A stretch of DNA of 64,000 bases from Cephalotus follicularis. Taxonomy: Eukaryota > Streptophyta > Magnoliopsida > Oxalidales > Cephalotaceae. The notes below the pieces were generated by a model. That model made no database searches. It had not been told where the DNA came from and worked only from the letters and a program-made list of their open reading frames with translations. The first letter of the stretch is position 1, and each line of letters opens with the position of its first letter. Positions 23,261 to 34,935 of the stretch are shown in pieces. A program made the translations under genes and the position numbers. The stretch covers positions 43,210 to 107,209 of the forward strand of contig BDDD01006307.1 in the NCBI GenBank assembly GCA_001972305.1, written 5' to 3'.

Positions 23261-23802
23261 ACCCGACCATAGGATGACCGGACTAGACTCCTCAGTAAAG
23301 TGATTGATGTATATGATTTGAGTAGATTAGTCCGAGGACAAAGTATGATGATGTTATGATATGGATTGTGGTCTGCTTTTATAATATGCATGTATTATTT
23401 CTCCTCTGCTTTTATTGGTTGTTCCTCTGGTATGTGCCCGTATATGTAGTAACCTACACAACCCCCAGGGTTACTGACCCATTCCTTTGAATGGGCCAGG
23501 TACAGGAACAGGAAGTGGAGGCACATCGCAACAGCACCAAGGCTAAAGATATTTTAAGTTTCTCCTCGGCAGTACGCTTCATGATCAGGCTTGAAAGAAA
23601 TAAATATGTATTTATTTTATCTGCTGGTTTGTAGCAGTGTATTCTAAATGTATCGAACTGGATATGTATATCCACACATTAAATAATTGGTTGTTTTTAT
23701 GATTATTTAAGTTTTAAAATTTTTATGGTTAATGTTTATGATGATTGTACGGATTGCCACGTGTCGAGTCGTGTGGCCCAACCCATGGTTCGGGGCGTGA
23801 CA

Positions 23803-25194
23803 CTAGGCCTGATGATCATTCAATTATTGGAACAAAATGGGTTTTTAGAAATAAAATGGATGATCATGGTATTGTTGTTAGAAATAAGGCTAAATTAGTT
23901 GCTAATGGCTATTCCCAAGAAGAATGAATAGATTTTGATGAAACATATGCCCCCATAGCTAGACTTGGATATATTCGTGTATTAGTTGCTTTTGCATCTC
24001 ATAAATATTTTACTTTATATCAAATGGATGTTAAAAGTTCTTTTTTAAATGGTTTTATAAAAGAAGAAGTTTATGCTGAACAACCCTCTAGATTTGTTGA
24101 TCCATTTTTTCCTAAGCATGTTTTTAAGTTGCAAAAAGCTTTGTATGGTTTAAAACAAGCTCCACGAGCTTGGTACGAAAGGTTAAGTAGTTTTTTGATT
24201 TCAAATGATTTCAAAAGAGGATTTGTAGATATTACTTTGTTTACTAAAAGAAATCATGATGATATATTAATCGTACAAGTTTTTGTTGATGATATTGTTT
24301 TTGGTTCTACTAACGAAGTTATGTGTAAGGATTTTGCTAATTTGATGAAAGATGAATTTGAGATGAGTATGATGGGACAGCTTAGCTACTTCCTCGGACT
24401 TCAAATAAAACAACTCAGATGGAATCTTTATCAACCAATCCAAGTACGTGAAGGATCTTCTCAAACGATTCGGATTGGAGAATGCGAAGCATAGTAAGAC
24501 ACCAATGAGCACTAAAACTAAGCTTGATAAGGATGAAAAAGGTAAATCTATCGATCAAAAGCTTTATAGAAGCATGATAGGCACTTTGTTATATCTTACT
24601 GCTAGTATACCTGATATTTTGTTTGTTGTGTGTTTATGTGCACGTTTTCAGTCTAATCCTACGGAGTCACATCTTTTTGCTACAAAACGTATTTTTAAGT
24701 ATCTTGCATATACACCTACACTAGGCTTATGGTATCCTAGGGAATCTAGTTTTGAATTGCATACCTATTCTGATGTCGATTTCGGCGGTTATAAGGTTGA
24801 TAGGAAGAGCACAAGTGGTTCATGTCACTTCTTAGGAAGTATGTTAGTCTCTTGGTTTAGTAAAAAGCAAAATTCTGTTGCTCTTTCCATTACCGAGGCT
24901 AAATATATTGCAGCCGAAAGTTGTTGTGCCCAAGCAATTTGGATGAAGCAACAACTAGTAGACTATGGTTATAAGTTTAGTAAAATATCGATAAAATGTG
25001 ATAACACAAGTAGTATTTATTTGTCAAAAAATCATGTTCATCACTCTAGAACTAAACACATAGACATTAGTTATCATTTCATTACAAATCATATAGTTCT
25101 TTCATATATCCCCACAAAAGAGCAAATTGCAGATATTTTCACAAAACATCTTGATGAAAATAGTTTCTCTAATCTTAGAAGAGAACTGGGTTAA
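23803..25194 (+). pseudogene. SIRE-like reverse transcriptase and RNase H
   Basis: RT blocks in order: 'KWVFRNKMDDHG', 'TYAPIARL', 'QMDVKSSFLNG', 'KALYGLKQAPRAWYERL', 'VQVFVDDIVFGSTN' (catalytic FVDD in place of the common YVDD) and 'YFLGLQI'. RNase H follows with 'RSMIGTLLYLTAS', 'TYSDVDFGGYKVDRKSTSG', 'SITEAKYIAAESCCAQAIWMK', 'IKCDNTSSIYLSKN', 'RTKHIDISYHFI' and 'KEQIADIFTKHLD'. A TGA at 23926 (after 'SQEE') and a frameshift near 24410 break it; from 24448 on it is fully open. It would copy element RNA into DNA and remove the RNA strand. Confidence 0.88.
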
Positions 25195-25652
25195 TGTGAA
25201 ATAGAATAATGTCATATGCATTTGGTTATTGTTTATATTGCTATCTTTACACCCTATACATATTTAAGGGGGAGAATAATGTTTTTTGTTGTTTGATGAC
25301 ATACTAACCCTTTTGATGGTTTCCAAAAAGGGGGAGAAAATTAAAAGGCTAGTTATGTATGTTATAATAGTTTTGATGTTTATGTATAATGTTTGAGTAT
25401 AATGTTTGATGTTTATAAGTGTTTAATATTTTTGGTACAAAGAAAGTGATTAAAGGATGGAGTTCCTATTAAGGGAGAGTAATGAAAGCTTAAATATTTT
25501 ATCTTTTAGTATAATGAGCAATAAGCTTTATGCATAAGTAAAGGGAAGCTTATGTGAAGCTTATGTTTTATCTAAGGGGAGTTTGTGTTTGAGGTTAGTT
25601 ATGCCTTTTTATTGTGTATGTTTTGTCATCATATCATCAAAAAGGGGGAGAT
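25195..25652 (+). other. SIRE-like 3' untranslated region with polypurine tracts
   Basis: The plus-strand polypurine tract AAAGGGGGAGAT directly precedes the 3' LTR (25641-25652). Similar AAGGGGGAGA tracts lie near 25267 and 25328. Some SIRE relatives have an envelope-like ORF here; none is visible in this copy. Confidence 0.8.
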
Positions 25653-26971
25653 TGTTGACATTTCTATGTCACAATCTTGGTTTTGATGATAACAAAGCAC
25701 CTAACATGTTTGTTAATGTGAAGGAATGCTTAAATAAAACATACAAGTAAAGTAATAAGTGAAAAACAAGCAAAATATGCAGAACAGACATTTTGGCGTC
25801 AACGACTAGATCCTAGGCGTCAACGTGCTGGGTTTGAGCACATGTTCTAGGCTTTGCAAAGATGATTCTCGTCAACGTGCTCGGGATTGCATTATTGGCG
25901 TCAACGCCATACTGAAGACGTCAACGTCAAAAGATGCAATTTCAGACAGTAGCTTTAAACGTTAACGTGAAGATTTTTAGGCGTCAACACCTATGAGGAA
26001 GACATCAACGCCATATTTAGACGTCAACGCAGAAAAAAGCATAAATCAGACAATGACTTGAACGTTAACACGCAAGGCAATTGGAGTCAACTCAAAAGAC
26101 ATTAACGTCAACGCCATGAATATGCGTCAACGTGAATAAAGCGAAAATAAGACAGAAGCTAAAGGAGTCAACACAAAGAACCAAAAATGTCAACGCATAA
26201 GAAGATAGACGTCAACGCCTATCGTACACGTCAACGCCAAAGACAGGCAGACACAAAATCTGCAAGAACTGAAGGTGCTGAAATGGTGAAGACTTACCAT
26301 TCTTGATTCAAATGGCTCTTTGACGATTTCCTTAATGATAGCAACGGTCATATTCAACAAGAAACCTATAAATAGAGGTTGAATCAACAGCAAAATCATC
26401 AAGCAAAACAAGAAGAGAATCACATCCTTGAGAAAGAGAAATCAGCATTCTAAAGTTATCTTTGTGATATTATTGCAAGTTCTGTTTTTGAGCGAAAACT
26501 GTTTTAATTTCAACCTTTTAGAGGTATTTGAAAACACAAACACAACATTGAAAACATTTGTGTAAACCCAGGTCATTAGTACCTACATTCAGAGTTAGGA
26601 TTTAGCTCGTAAAAATCTGAGTTATGATTGAACTCGCAAAAATCCGAGTTAGGATTCAACTTGTAAAAATCCAGAAGTTTGGATTGTAATCAGGGGATTA
26701 CAATCTTAGTGGAACCTCAAGTGCGGCTTGGGAGAGTGGACGTAGGCATCTTTTGGCTGAACCACTATAAACCGTTTCCATATCTCTTTCCCTTACTCTT
26801 TTATTTTAGTTGCAATTTATCTTTATACTTTGATTTCTTTTAATTGATTAGAATAATCTGTTTAAGTGTTTTACTATCTTGTTTGATCTTGATAATTAAA
26901 ATTCAACAAGTGGTTTTTTATTTCCGCATAACCTATTCACCCCCCTTCTAGGTTGCTTTAGTGGACTTTCA
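25653..26971 (+). repeat. SIRE-like element 3' LTR
   Basis: Starts TGTTGACATT and ends GGACTTTCA, followed by TSD CATTT. It keeps the TATA box CTATAAATAG at 26366-26375 and the CGTCAACG-word array (25797-26240), better preserved than in the 5' copy (more GGCGTCAACGCC). Confidence 0.9.
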
Positions 26972-27303
26972 CATTTTATGATTATTATTCTTTTTACATG
27001 TTATATTTGTATTGAGTGAGACAAATGGTACTTCATTCAGCTATTCAGTATATGATTTGTCAGTATGGTTTGTATCAGAATTTCTCAAACAATATGTTAT
27101 ATTGAGTATTGTTCAACTTGAATGTTAGTTGTCAGTTTTATTAAGTTAATTGAATAAATTTTTTCGCATAATTATTGTTAAAACATTTTTATTATTTTGG
27201 ATTTTGGATTTTACACATTGTAAACTTGCCAACTAAGGGCACGTAACGATAGATATTGGAGGTGGCCGTGTCTCAATCCTGCTCTCGGGCTCGGGGTGTG
27301 ACA
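26972..27303 (+). mobile_element. Old gypsy-type LTR, right part
   Basis: Continues the LTR of about 14200-15930 beyond the SIRE insertion and ends GGGGTGTGACA at 27303. The following bases are ATATA; no matching TSD was found at the left end. Confidence 0.55.
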
Positions 27304-28639
27304 ATATAATAACTACTTTACAATTTTGTAAACTAGACATCTTGATGCCTAAGAGTTGGGAGGATTTGATCTTTAGTCGTTTGTCTGGAACTGTAAAGAT
27401 GGATATGAGTGTTTTGTCTCTCAAAATAAACTAAATGCTTAAGTGGTTTCTGTTTCTTTGTTGATGATGCTTCTTTTTTTTTTTTCACCTTATCCTTTTA
27501 TATGGATTATTAAACCGGCTATAACCTCTCATAACTTCCATGTTTATCACATGTTCGTTAATTTTGAATCTTCACTTGGAAACTGCTTTGAAACTACCTA
27601 TGGCAACCATCTTGGAACTACATTTTAGGAATCATTTTAAACTGCTTTTGATATCCCTCGAGTTTTAGATAGAAATTTCCCGCTTTGAAAGGATTCCATA
27701 GACAAAATGATGTGTTTTCGCTCCCTTGTTGCTGGTTTTTCATCTTAGTTGATTTGCACCATTTAATTAATGGTTATCACGTTATCTCTTCGAAGGCTTT
27801 TAGTTTTAAAATCAAAATGATGAATTTCCTCTTTGCATTTGAATCATTTCACACCGTTTCACTAATAGCTCCCACATGTCTTTACATAATTGATGACAAA
27901 GGTTATTAAGTCACCACCGACTCTGCATCTTACCATCGCTAACGACTATCACATGTCATTAGATATTTAGAGTAAATGACAAAATAGTCCATGAGGTTAT
28001 CGCGAATGGAAACTTTGGTCCTTGTATCCTGGTTAATACCAAGTTAGTCCCTAAAAAATGTTGAAATGACAAATTTAACCCCCCATTTTATGACGTCAGC
28101 TATTCCCCTACATCCTACCAAACACTCAAACTTGTTTTTTCTCTCGTCTGAAACCATATTCTCAAAACAATGATTTTCTTCTCTTTTCCATAGCCCTCTT
28201 GCCTCACCATCCACAATTGTCATCGGAGTACCCCTTCTCCATTTACGAGTGCCTAAATCAGACCACTCGTCGTGCTTAAACCCTTCTCTTCTCCATCGAT
28301 TTTCTTTCAATCTCATATGATCAAGGGAAGTGAAACCTGACCACCGATGTAAGTTAAACCTTGATTTGTTAAACTTCAATCATTATTTTGTTTATTTCCT
28401 TGTTGATTGATTCACATACTCAGATGAACAATGATTCACGAGTTAACCCTAAATCCTAACTTTGAATGAAACCCTAGTTTATTAAAAATTGGGGTTTTTT
28501 TTCTATTCGTTCAATTGATGATTAATTATCATTTTCTGTGATTGTAGACCTCTATAGAAGATGGTGAAGTGGATATTAGAGCACAATGGGACAACTCACG
28601 AGGTCAATTCCTTGTTTTGGGAAATAAGCAAACAGAGTT
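27304..28639. other. Intergenic DNA, possibly the 5' part of a MULE
   Basis: No clear gene. The sequence near 27975-28075 (AAATGACAAAATAGTCC..., TTAGTCCCTAAAAAATG) is of a kind often seen in plant intergenic transposons, but I cannot assign it. An ATG at 28561 starts 'MVKWILEHNGTTHEVNSLFWEISKQ', which might be the first codons of a MULE-type protein cut by the following LTR. The 111-residue minus-strand frame at 28044-28379 is unrecognised. Confidence 0.3.
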
Positions 28640-30437
28640 ATGCGTCGACGCTAAGATCGAAGCGTCGCCGCTTAAAGACGAACAACAAATGGATTTAAAA
28701 CACTGACATAAAACGTGTTAAGGGGGCAGGTGTTGACCATTGTTTGGGCGCCAGTAGGTGGGGTGCTAGACACATTTCCATGTTTCCCGGGCCTGCAATG
28801 TCAAAGGGAAGTAAGGGGAAGACACATGTGTGTCATGCGACAGGTGAAAGAGATAGAGAGAGGCACATGGCACCTTGCATGCGTGAGGGAAAGAGAGAGA
28901 GAAATGCGCCATTAAAACACGCCACTCTCATCTCCTTCGTTCAGCACCTGGAAAGAAACAAAGAGGAAGAAAAATAGAGTGGAAACCAGAGAGAAATAGA
29001 GAGAAATAAAGGAGAGAAAAAGAGAGACACTTTCTCCATTGTTGAACCAATACAAGCTTGGAAGCTTGGAGCTTGGTGTTGAACCCGGTTGTAGCTACTG
29101 GACCAGTCTTGGAGCTATTGGGGGAGCTCAAAATGCCACTGTTCCATGAGCTTGAAGAGGTGGACTATGATTCCTAACTTGGAATCTAAGGTAGGGATCA
29201 TATACATGCAATTTTGAGTTCAAATATAGTGAATGATAATTGATGTTTTGCATGGCTATTGTGGATTGTGGATTGTATGATTTATGATCTGGTTACTGTG
29301 GATAGTTAACCTACCATGCATATTATGTTTTGAAATGATAATGAGTTGGATTGCATAAATGATTTGGTTTGATCTCCACTGGTTTGTCGTGTATTGAAGA
29401 AGACAATGTTTTGGTCTTCTTTAACCGTCGACGCTTCAAGTAAAAGCGTCGACGCTATGGGCTGTTATGCGGGAGATGGATACTAGATTCCATCGAACCG
29501 TCGACACTTAGAAGAAAAAAGTCAACGCCCTAGTTTCATTGTACGTGGAGAGGACAATGGAAGCATTGACGTGTGAGGTTCCTACCTCAAAGCGTTGACG
29601 CCAAGGGTTAAGCGCTGACGCTTAAGGGTCCTCGCCTTGAGCGTCGATGCCAAAAGAGACACATTGTTGAGGCAAAAGGGTTCTGGTTTAAAGCGCGGAC
29701 ACTAAGAGCTAAAGCATCGATGCTTAAAGGACATAAGCGTCGACGCCTAGAGTTAAATGGCAAAGCTTAAGTGACTGTTAAGGACGTTGACGCTTAGACG
29801 ACACACGTTGACGCGAAAAGAGCTTGTTTGCATTTTGAGCATATGTTTGCTTGCATATTGATATGGATTGGATTGTTGATTGGATTGTAAATTGTTTCTA
29901 AAATGTTTTATCATTTTAGAAAATGCATACATGATCTTAAAATAAATCATTATGTTACATGTAAATGCTATTTTTCAAGGATTGAACACTGTTTTCAAGG
30001 ATTGTTTTACATTTTAAACAAATGTAATTCTTCAAGTATTTTATGATTTATAAATTACTTGAAAAGGATTGATTTTGGATTGATTGATGGATTGTGATTG
30101 GATTGATGCTGCGCTAGCCGCGTGATGGGGTTGTCATTGATGGCTAGGGGCGGGATGTAAGCCTAGTGGCCAGGAGATGGTTAGGGACTGTCACACACTT
30201 TGGTTACTAAACATAGAGTGCAAGTAACCTGGTTGCTAAACACAGAGTGCAAGCAACCTTGGATTGATTGATTGACCTATTTCTAGTCGTTCGGAGACGG
30301 GGCTGAAGTAGGAGCACGACGTCGGGGATAGGAGATGGAGACGCGCTTCGTGCGGGATTAGATTGATTGGTCATTTGGACATGATTGATGGATTGTATGG
30401 TTATAGACACTTGGCATGGTTGCTTACCTATTGGCAT

Positions 30438-30471
<34 letters not shown>

Positions 30472-31011
30472 GTATGTATGTATGTATTGTGATATATTAT
30501 ATATTACATCATGAATACATATATGTATTGTGATATATTATATATTGCATCATGAATGCATTCATTACATGACATTTATTATCGTTGACCCCAAAATGCA
30601 TTTATATTTTTCCTACTTAGCCAGTGGATGCGGCTAACCCTATCAATTTCAGATTGATGCAGTTGACTGGTATCGTTTATGCTTGGGAGATCAAAGAGAA
30701 GAGAAAGTTGTATTTTCCTTCGAAGAAATGTTTATTGGATATTGTATTAATGGAATTATGTATTGACTAACATTAGTTCATGCTCCGTTTTGTGGGCAAT
30801 TAACGATGGTTATTGTATTGATGTTAAATATTGGTAACATGTAGTATGGGATGCATGTTACGTAATTTAAAATTCGGGTTATGTTTTAAATGCTTCCGCA
30901 ATGAATATATAATGAATTGGAAAGTTTTAAATTTTATGTATCTTTGTATAAGCTGAATATATGTTATTTGCCACGACCTCCAGGTCGACATGTTGGAAAC
31001 GGGGTGTGACA
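28640..31011 (+). mobile_element. Solo LTR, gypsy-like (left edge unresolved)
   Basis: The right end is clear: AACGGGGTGTGACA at 31011, typical of the gypsy LTRs here, followed by ATGAT. No left TG with that TSD was found; the LTR-like sequence starts near 28640-28710. It contains many GTCGACGCTT words (28642-29820), a CA/TA/TGTA microsatellite (30437-30487) and an 'ACTTAGCCAGTGGATGCGGCTAACCCTA' segment like one in the solo LTR at 7838-9940. No internal genes. Confidence 0.6.
30437..30487. repeat. Compound microsatellite (CA)n(TA)n(TGTA)n
   Basis: About nine CA repeats run directly into about eight TA repeats and four TGTA repeats. Confidence 0.95.
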
Positions 31012-31407
31012 ATGATGCACTGCCACTTATACTTGTTAAGCCTATAATTGGATTACAGTTTGAGACTCAGACTTGCATGATGATTGCTAATGATGAAGAG
31101 TTAATGAAAATGTTTGAAGAGAATTATGATAAAGAGGAGATTGTGTTAAAAGTGAATATGAAATTAGGAACTCTTATGGACATGATTCCACCTGAGTGGA
31201 TTGAAGGCACATAATCACATATGATGAGTATAATGCTTGTGTGGATGAAAATGATGAAAATGGAGCTGATTTAGTTGATGTAACTGATGCAAGTATTGCT
31301 TTATCTCTTGTTGTTGATGTAGTTGGAAATGTTAGAGTTATGAAACATAATAATATGACTGCTTATGATGATGATGTTGAATCTGTTATGCCTACTTATG
31401 ATGATGA
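31012..31407 (+). pseudogene. Possible MULE transposase N-terminal fragment
   Basis: The frame reads 'PLILVKPIIGLQFETQTCMMIANDEELMKMF' and ends TAA at 31212. A second, shifted frame (31241-31444) is rich in Asp ('YDDDVESVMPTYDDDSP'). Plant MuDR-like transposases often have a variable N-terminal domain, then an acidic stretch, then the zinc-binding domain. The MULE at 62997-64000 shows the same acidic stretch. The fragment lies between a solo LTR and a truncated LTR and lacks any catalytic part. The assignment is weak. Confidence 0.3.
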
Positions 31408-33124
31408 CTCTCCCTCATCACTGCCGATCAACAGGCAGCACTAACAGGAGATGATCTGAGCTCCTCCATGCGTCTAGAACAACCATCTACACTGGATTGA
31501 AGCTTGGCATTACTTAGGGATCCTTGGACTTGAGTCCAATCTTCATTTTCTAATAAACTCAACACTAGTAAGCTTGAAAGTATTTGGTAGGACTTCTCTA
31601 CCTAAAATGCTTAAGATTGTGCACATATAGAACTCTTTAATGGATTGAATTGAACTGAAATTGACTGATTGAACTAATATTGAGTTTTGGGAAATTTTGA
31701 CCTAAAACTAGATCTAAGGGTTTTGATGGCCTAGAACTTTGTTCGGAAGTGTTTAAAGAATAATTTGAACTTGCCTAAACTTTCACTAACTGAGAAATTG
31801 TCAAATGGAACAAACCTGAGTCAAATTGAGCAAAGTACAGCTGGTTTTATTTCCTAGTGCGTCAATGTTTTCCAGTAAAATGTCGACGCGTTCTTGACTG
31901 ATTACCAGCACGTCGACGTTTTTCCCATAAAGCATCGACATGAAACACTACCTTTTTGCCTCTAATTCTAACTCAAAACACTGACGTTTTCTCTTGAAGC
32001 ATCGACGTCTTACACATTAAATTATTGGTCTGATACTTTTACCCGAAAAATGTTGTTTTTACTTGTTTATCAAACATTTTTCAATGGGAGCCTCCTATGG
32101 CTCAAAGAACCTTATACTAAATATGTTTTAATATATTTTCATATTTTTATTGACCGATGGTATCAAGTAACCACGTTTGGCTAAGCATTTATTCTTGAGC
32201 CGAATCGTAACTGCTTAAAGCTTGTCCTTACAAACACCAAAGTTACTAGATTGTTAAGCGACGACGCTCTATCCGGAGCTTCCTTCGCCTAGAGTCGATA
32301 GTTAGCCTGAGCATCGACACTTGACTTAGTTCTCTGAGCTAAGCGTTGATTCTTGGACTAATCGTCGTCACTTGGGTTATCCTTTAACACTTGGTTGCTT
32401 GTTTTTAAACCGTTTGCAATGTTTTTCAAGTGACCGCTTGATCGGATCACACTTGAGATGACTTAAGCTCTTTTAAACTATTTTTTACGTGGTTAGACAG
32501 GTCAAGATATTTTGGTAGATCAATTGATTGTACAACACTTTCAATTGATATGATTTACCGACTGATTTACTGATCGATAGAATGCTTAACTGAGTGATTT
32601 AACTACGGTCCTATCATCAACCGACCCATTGTATTAAACGATGAAGTAGACGTGTTGACGATTGAGTGATTGATTGAGACCATAGGCACCCCAATGATCT
32701 CTAGTCGGGTATGCATGGGATCCCCCTCTGATTAGATATTCGATACTTATTGGTTAATGATATTGTCACTGATTGATTGATTGATTGTGACCATAGGACT
32801 TTAGCGATCTCTAGTTAGGAAGCTAGGCGATGGTTATGTACATATCCATATGTTCTCTTTGGTTAGACACTCTCCTCCTAGTGACTATTAACATTGATTG
32901 ACTGATTGATTAATTGTATTGTATTGTCCCCATAGAGTGGCCTCATGATTCTGGTCAGACACAATGGACGTCTTGTTCTGTCTAACCGATGCATCATTTA
33001 TTGTTCTTAGATCCCTTGGGGCAGAAGCTACCATTGAACTTAGCTCCCTTCGGGTATAAGCTACAATTGTATTGTGCTCCCTTTAGGCTGTAGCGATTAC
33101 CTAGCATTGGCTAGATGGTCTAAT
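31408..33124 (+). repeat. Tekay-like 5' LTR, first part (5'-truncated)
   Basis: Similar to the 3' LTR from 47040 onward ('CTCCCTCATCACTGCCGATCA'). The first part of the LTR is missing. Degenerate GTCGACG words lie at 31855-32010. The 3' end meets the copia element at 33125, after TSD CTAAT. Confidence 0.85.
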
Positions 33125-34918
33125 TGTTGGAACCTTATGGCGATTTAGCAATAAAATATCTAGATGCATAAAACCCTAATATATATATTGTGTGATCATC
33201 TCATGAATATCAAGCCATATGGTTCGTTTCCAGTATCTTTTGAGCATACATATATAGTTAGATATAAAATAATAGGGAGAAGCAGGCGGAATTACTCACA
33301 TGAATGGAGCGGCTCCTTCTTTCTTCCAATGAGTCTTCTTGCTTCTAAAAACACAGCTACTTGTTGAACGTATTAAACAGTTCTAGCTTCCAAGTATAGA
33401 AAGCCTCCAAGGTATCCACGTCAAGCTTCAATTTCTAACACCAGGTTTTTCAAACCTTCAACTCTTGATTGTATATGAGAGATAGGAGAGAAGACACCAA
33501 GAGAGAGCACAAAAACGTCCAACAACCACTCTCAGTAGGAATTGGGGATGTGTTGTATATATACTTGCTGCTAGACAATCATATTAGAACACAAAATCTT
33601 ATCATATCATGCTTAGGGTTTCCTAATGCATTCAGGATTCTTCCTTAGATAGTCTTTCTCTCCTTTTTGACTTCTACTTTCCTTAATCTCATTAAGGATA
33701 ATTAATCTCATTAATTATATATATATATTTAATCTCATTAAATATAATTAGGAAATAACATCCAAATTATTTTTCTCTCATCACGTGTTGGAAATATCTG
33801 CCCGTATTGTGTGTGACCCTATGGGTTCACTATTACGCTGGCCGTATGATTAAATTGTGACGCTCACAATTTATCCAATTAAATATTTATTATCTCATAA
33901 AAAATATTCTTTTGAATATATCGAATTAAAACTCTTTTAATTCTTTTTCTTCCAAAATTAATTTATCAATTTAATCTCGGGCATCCTACTGGTTGACATC
34001 TAGCAATGCATAACGACCCCCAGGTAATATGAATCATTTGCGAACCACTATTTACAGGTACATGCACGTATAGTCCTTCCATTGACAATGTTCTAATTAA
34101 ATCTAGGGTACAGATTATGTCAGACCCCAATAATTTAATCTTTAGCCTCGTGACTATCTTTTATTAGCCCTAATAATATTAGAGGTGCCCCTCTAATATT
34201 CAACCAATGATATCACACTCTTGATATCGTGGCTAGTCTGGCCAAACGTTTAATCGCTAACGAAAATCATCCTGAGCATAATCTTCTTTTACTAAAAGCT
34301 ATGGATTCATTGTTACCAGTTCACATGCCTCCATATATAAGCATACTATGTCCAACTAATGCCTGTATACACTTTATAGAATATGTATTTAAGCATCATA
34401 AAAACACAGCACCCTATGCACAAGACATCCAGTGACGGCTCATGTCCAAGGACCACATGCACTGCTGTAAAACTAGAATTTTGTCTGACATGTAAGTAAA
34501 ACTCCATACAGATATTCTATCAACAGTCACCTTCAGTGAACTCATTAAATGAGCACCCACGTAGCTGTCATAGCATCATCCATGCGAGTGAGTGTGAGAT
34601 CAGTCACCCTCAGCTTACCGATCCGACAGTACGTGCTGGTCTATCCGGATTGATCATGCCCTGAGTGTCAATCCTATGACCAGGAAGATTCGAAATAAAG
34701 TACACCGAGATTCCAACTCTCACATCATGATCTCATCATGAACTTGGTTCTCTAACTTTATTCCAGGACATTCATTTACAATTAATAAAGCATGTATTAA
34801 TGAAACGATCTCATAGCCATTGATAAAACATAAACATCTTTATTGAATTTATAAATTGTTTATACAAGATAAAGTAAATACAAGCTTGACACTGGCTCGC
34901 AGCATTTCATCTCTAACA
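33125..34918 (-). repeat. Copia (Tork/Angela-like) 3' LTR, full length
   Basis: TGTTGGAACC...ATCTCTAACA, 1794 bp. It matches the other LTR except for about 670 bp (33526-34194) absent from that copy. A 68-codon frame (34229-34435) recurs in both LTRs but only because the LTRs are copies of each other. Confidence 0.92.
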
Positions 34919-34930
34919 ATCTCCCACTAA
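34919..34930 (-). other. Polypurine tract of the copia element
   Basis: On the minus strand AGTGGGAGAT directly precedes the 3' LTR. It primes plus-strand DNA synthesis and confirms the minus orientation. Confidence 0.8.
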
Positions 34931-34935
34931 GTGCT

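Larger units (their letters stand above)
21220..23802 (+). mobile_element. Solo LTR (2.58 kb), TSD CTAGG
   Basis: TG at 21220 and CA at 23802 are flanked by perfect CTAGG repeats (21215-21219 and 23803-23807). It starts TGTAAGAGCCCTAAA and ends CGGGGCGTGACA. Removing it rejoins the SIRE-like RT exactly ('LVAR' with 'PDDHSIIGTKWVF'). It carries a TATA box at 21660, a GT microsatellite and a gag-free interior with a tandem array at 23018-23260. ORFs between 22084 and 22867 overlap on both strands in G/C-rich repeats and are not credible genes. Confidence 0.92.
15931..26971 (+). mobile_element. Ty1/copia element, SIRE/Maximus-like, TSD CATTT
   Basis: 11.0-kb element with LTRs 15931-17268 and 25653-26971 flanked by CATTT (15926-15930 and 26972-26976). 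The order is LTR, tRNA-Met primer site, gag, protease, integrase, RT/RNase H, polypurine tract, LTR, the copia arrangement. A coiled-coil gag with two zinc knuckles and GGGGGAG tracts before the 3' LTR suit the SIRE/Maximus group. A nested LTR fragment (18654-about 20000) and a solo LTR (21220-23802) interrupt pol. The first 400 bp of the two LTRs agree at roughly 95% by eye. Stops and a frameshift make it non-autonomous. Confidence 0.9.

Noticed and set aside
34229-34435. 68-codon frame also found at 40577-40783, mostly identical
   Set aside because: The match exists because both positions are in the paired LTRs of one copia element; no sign of selection on the protein.
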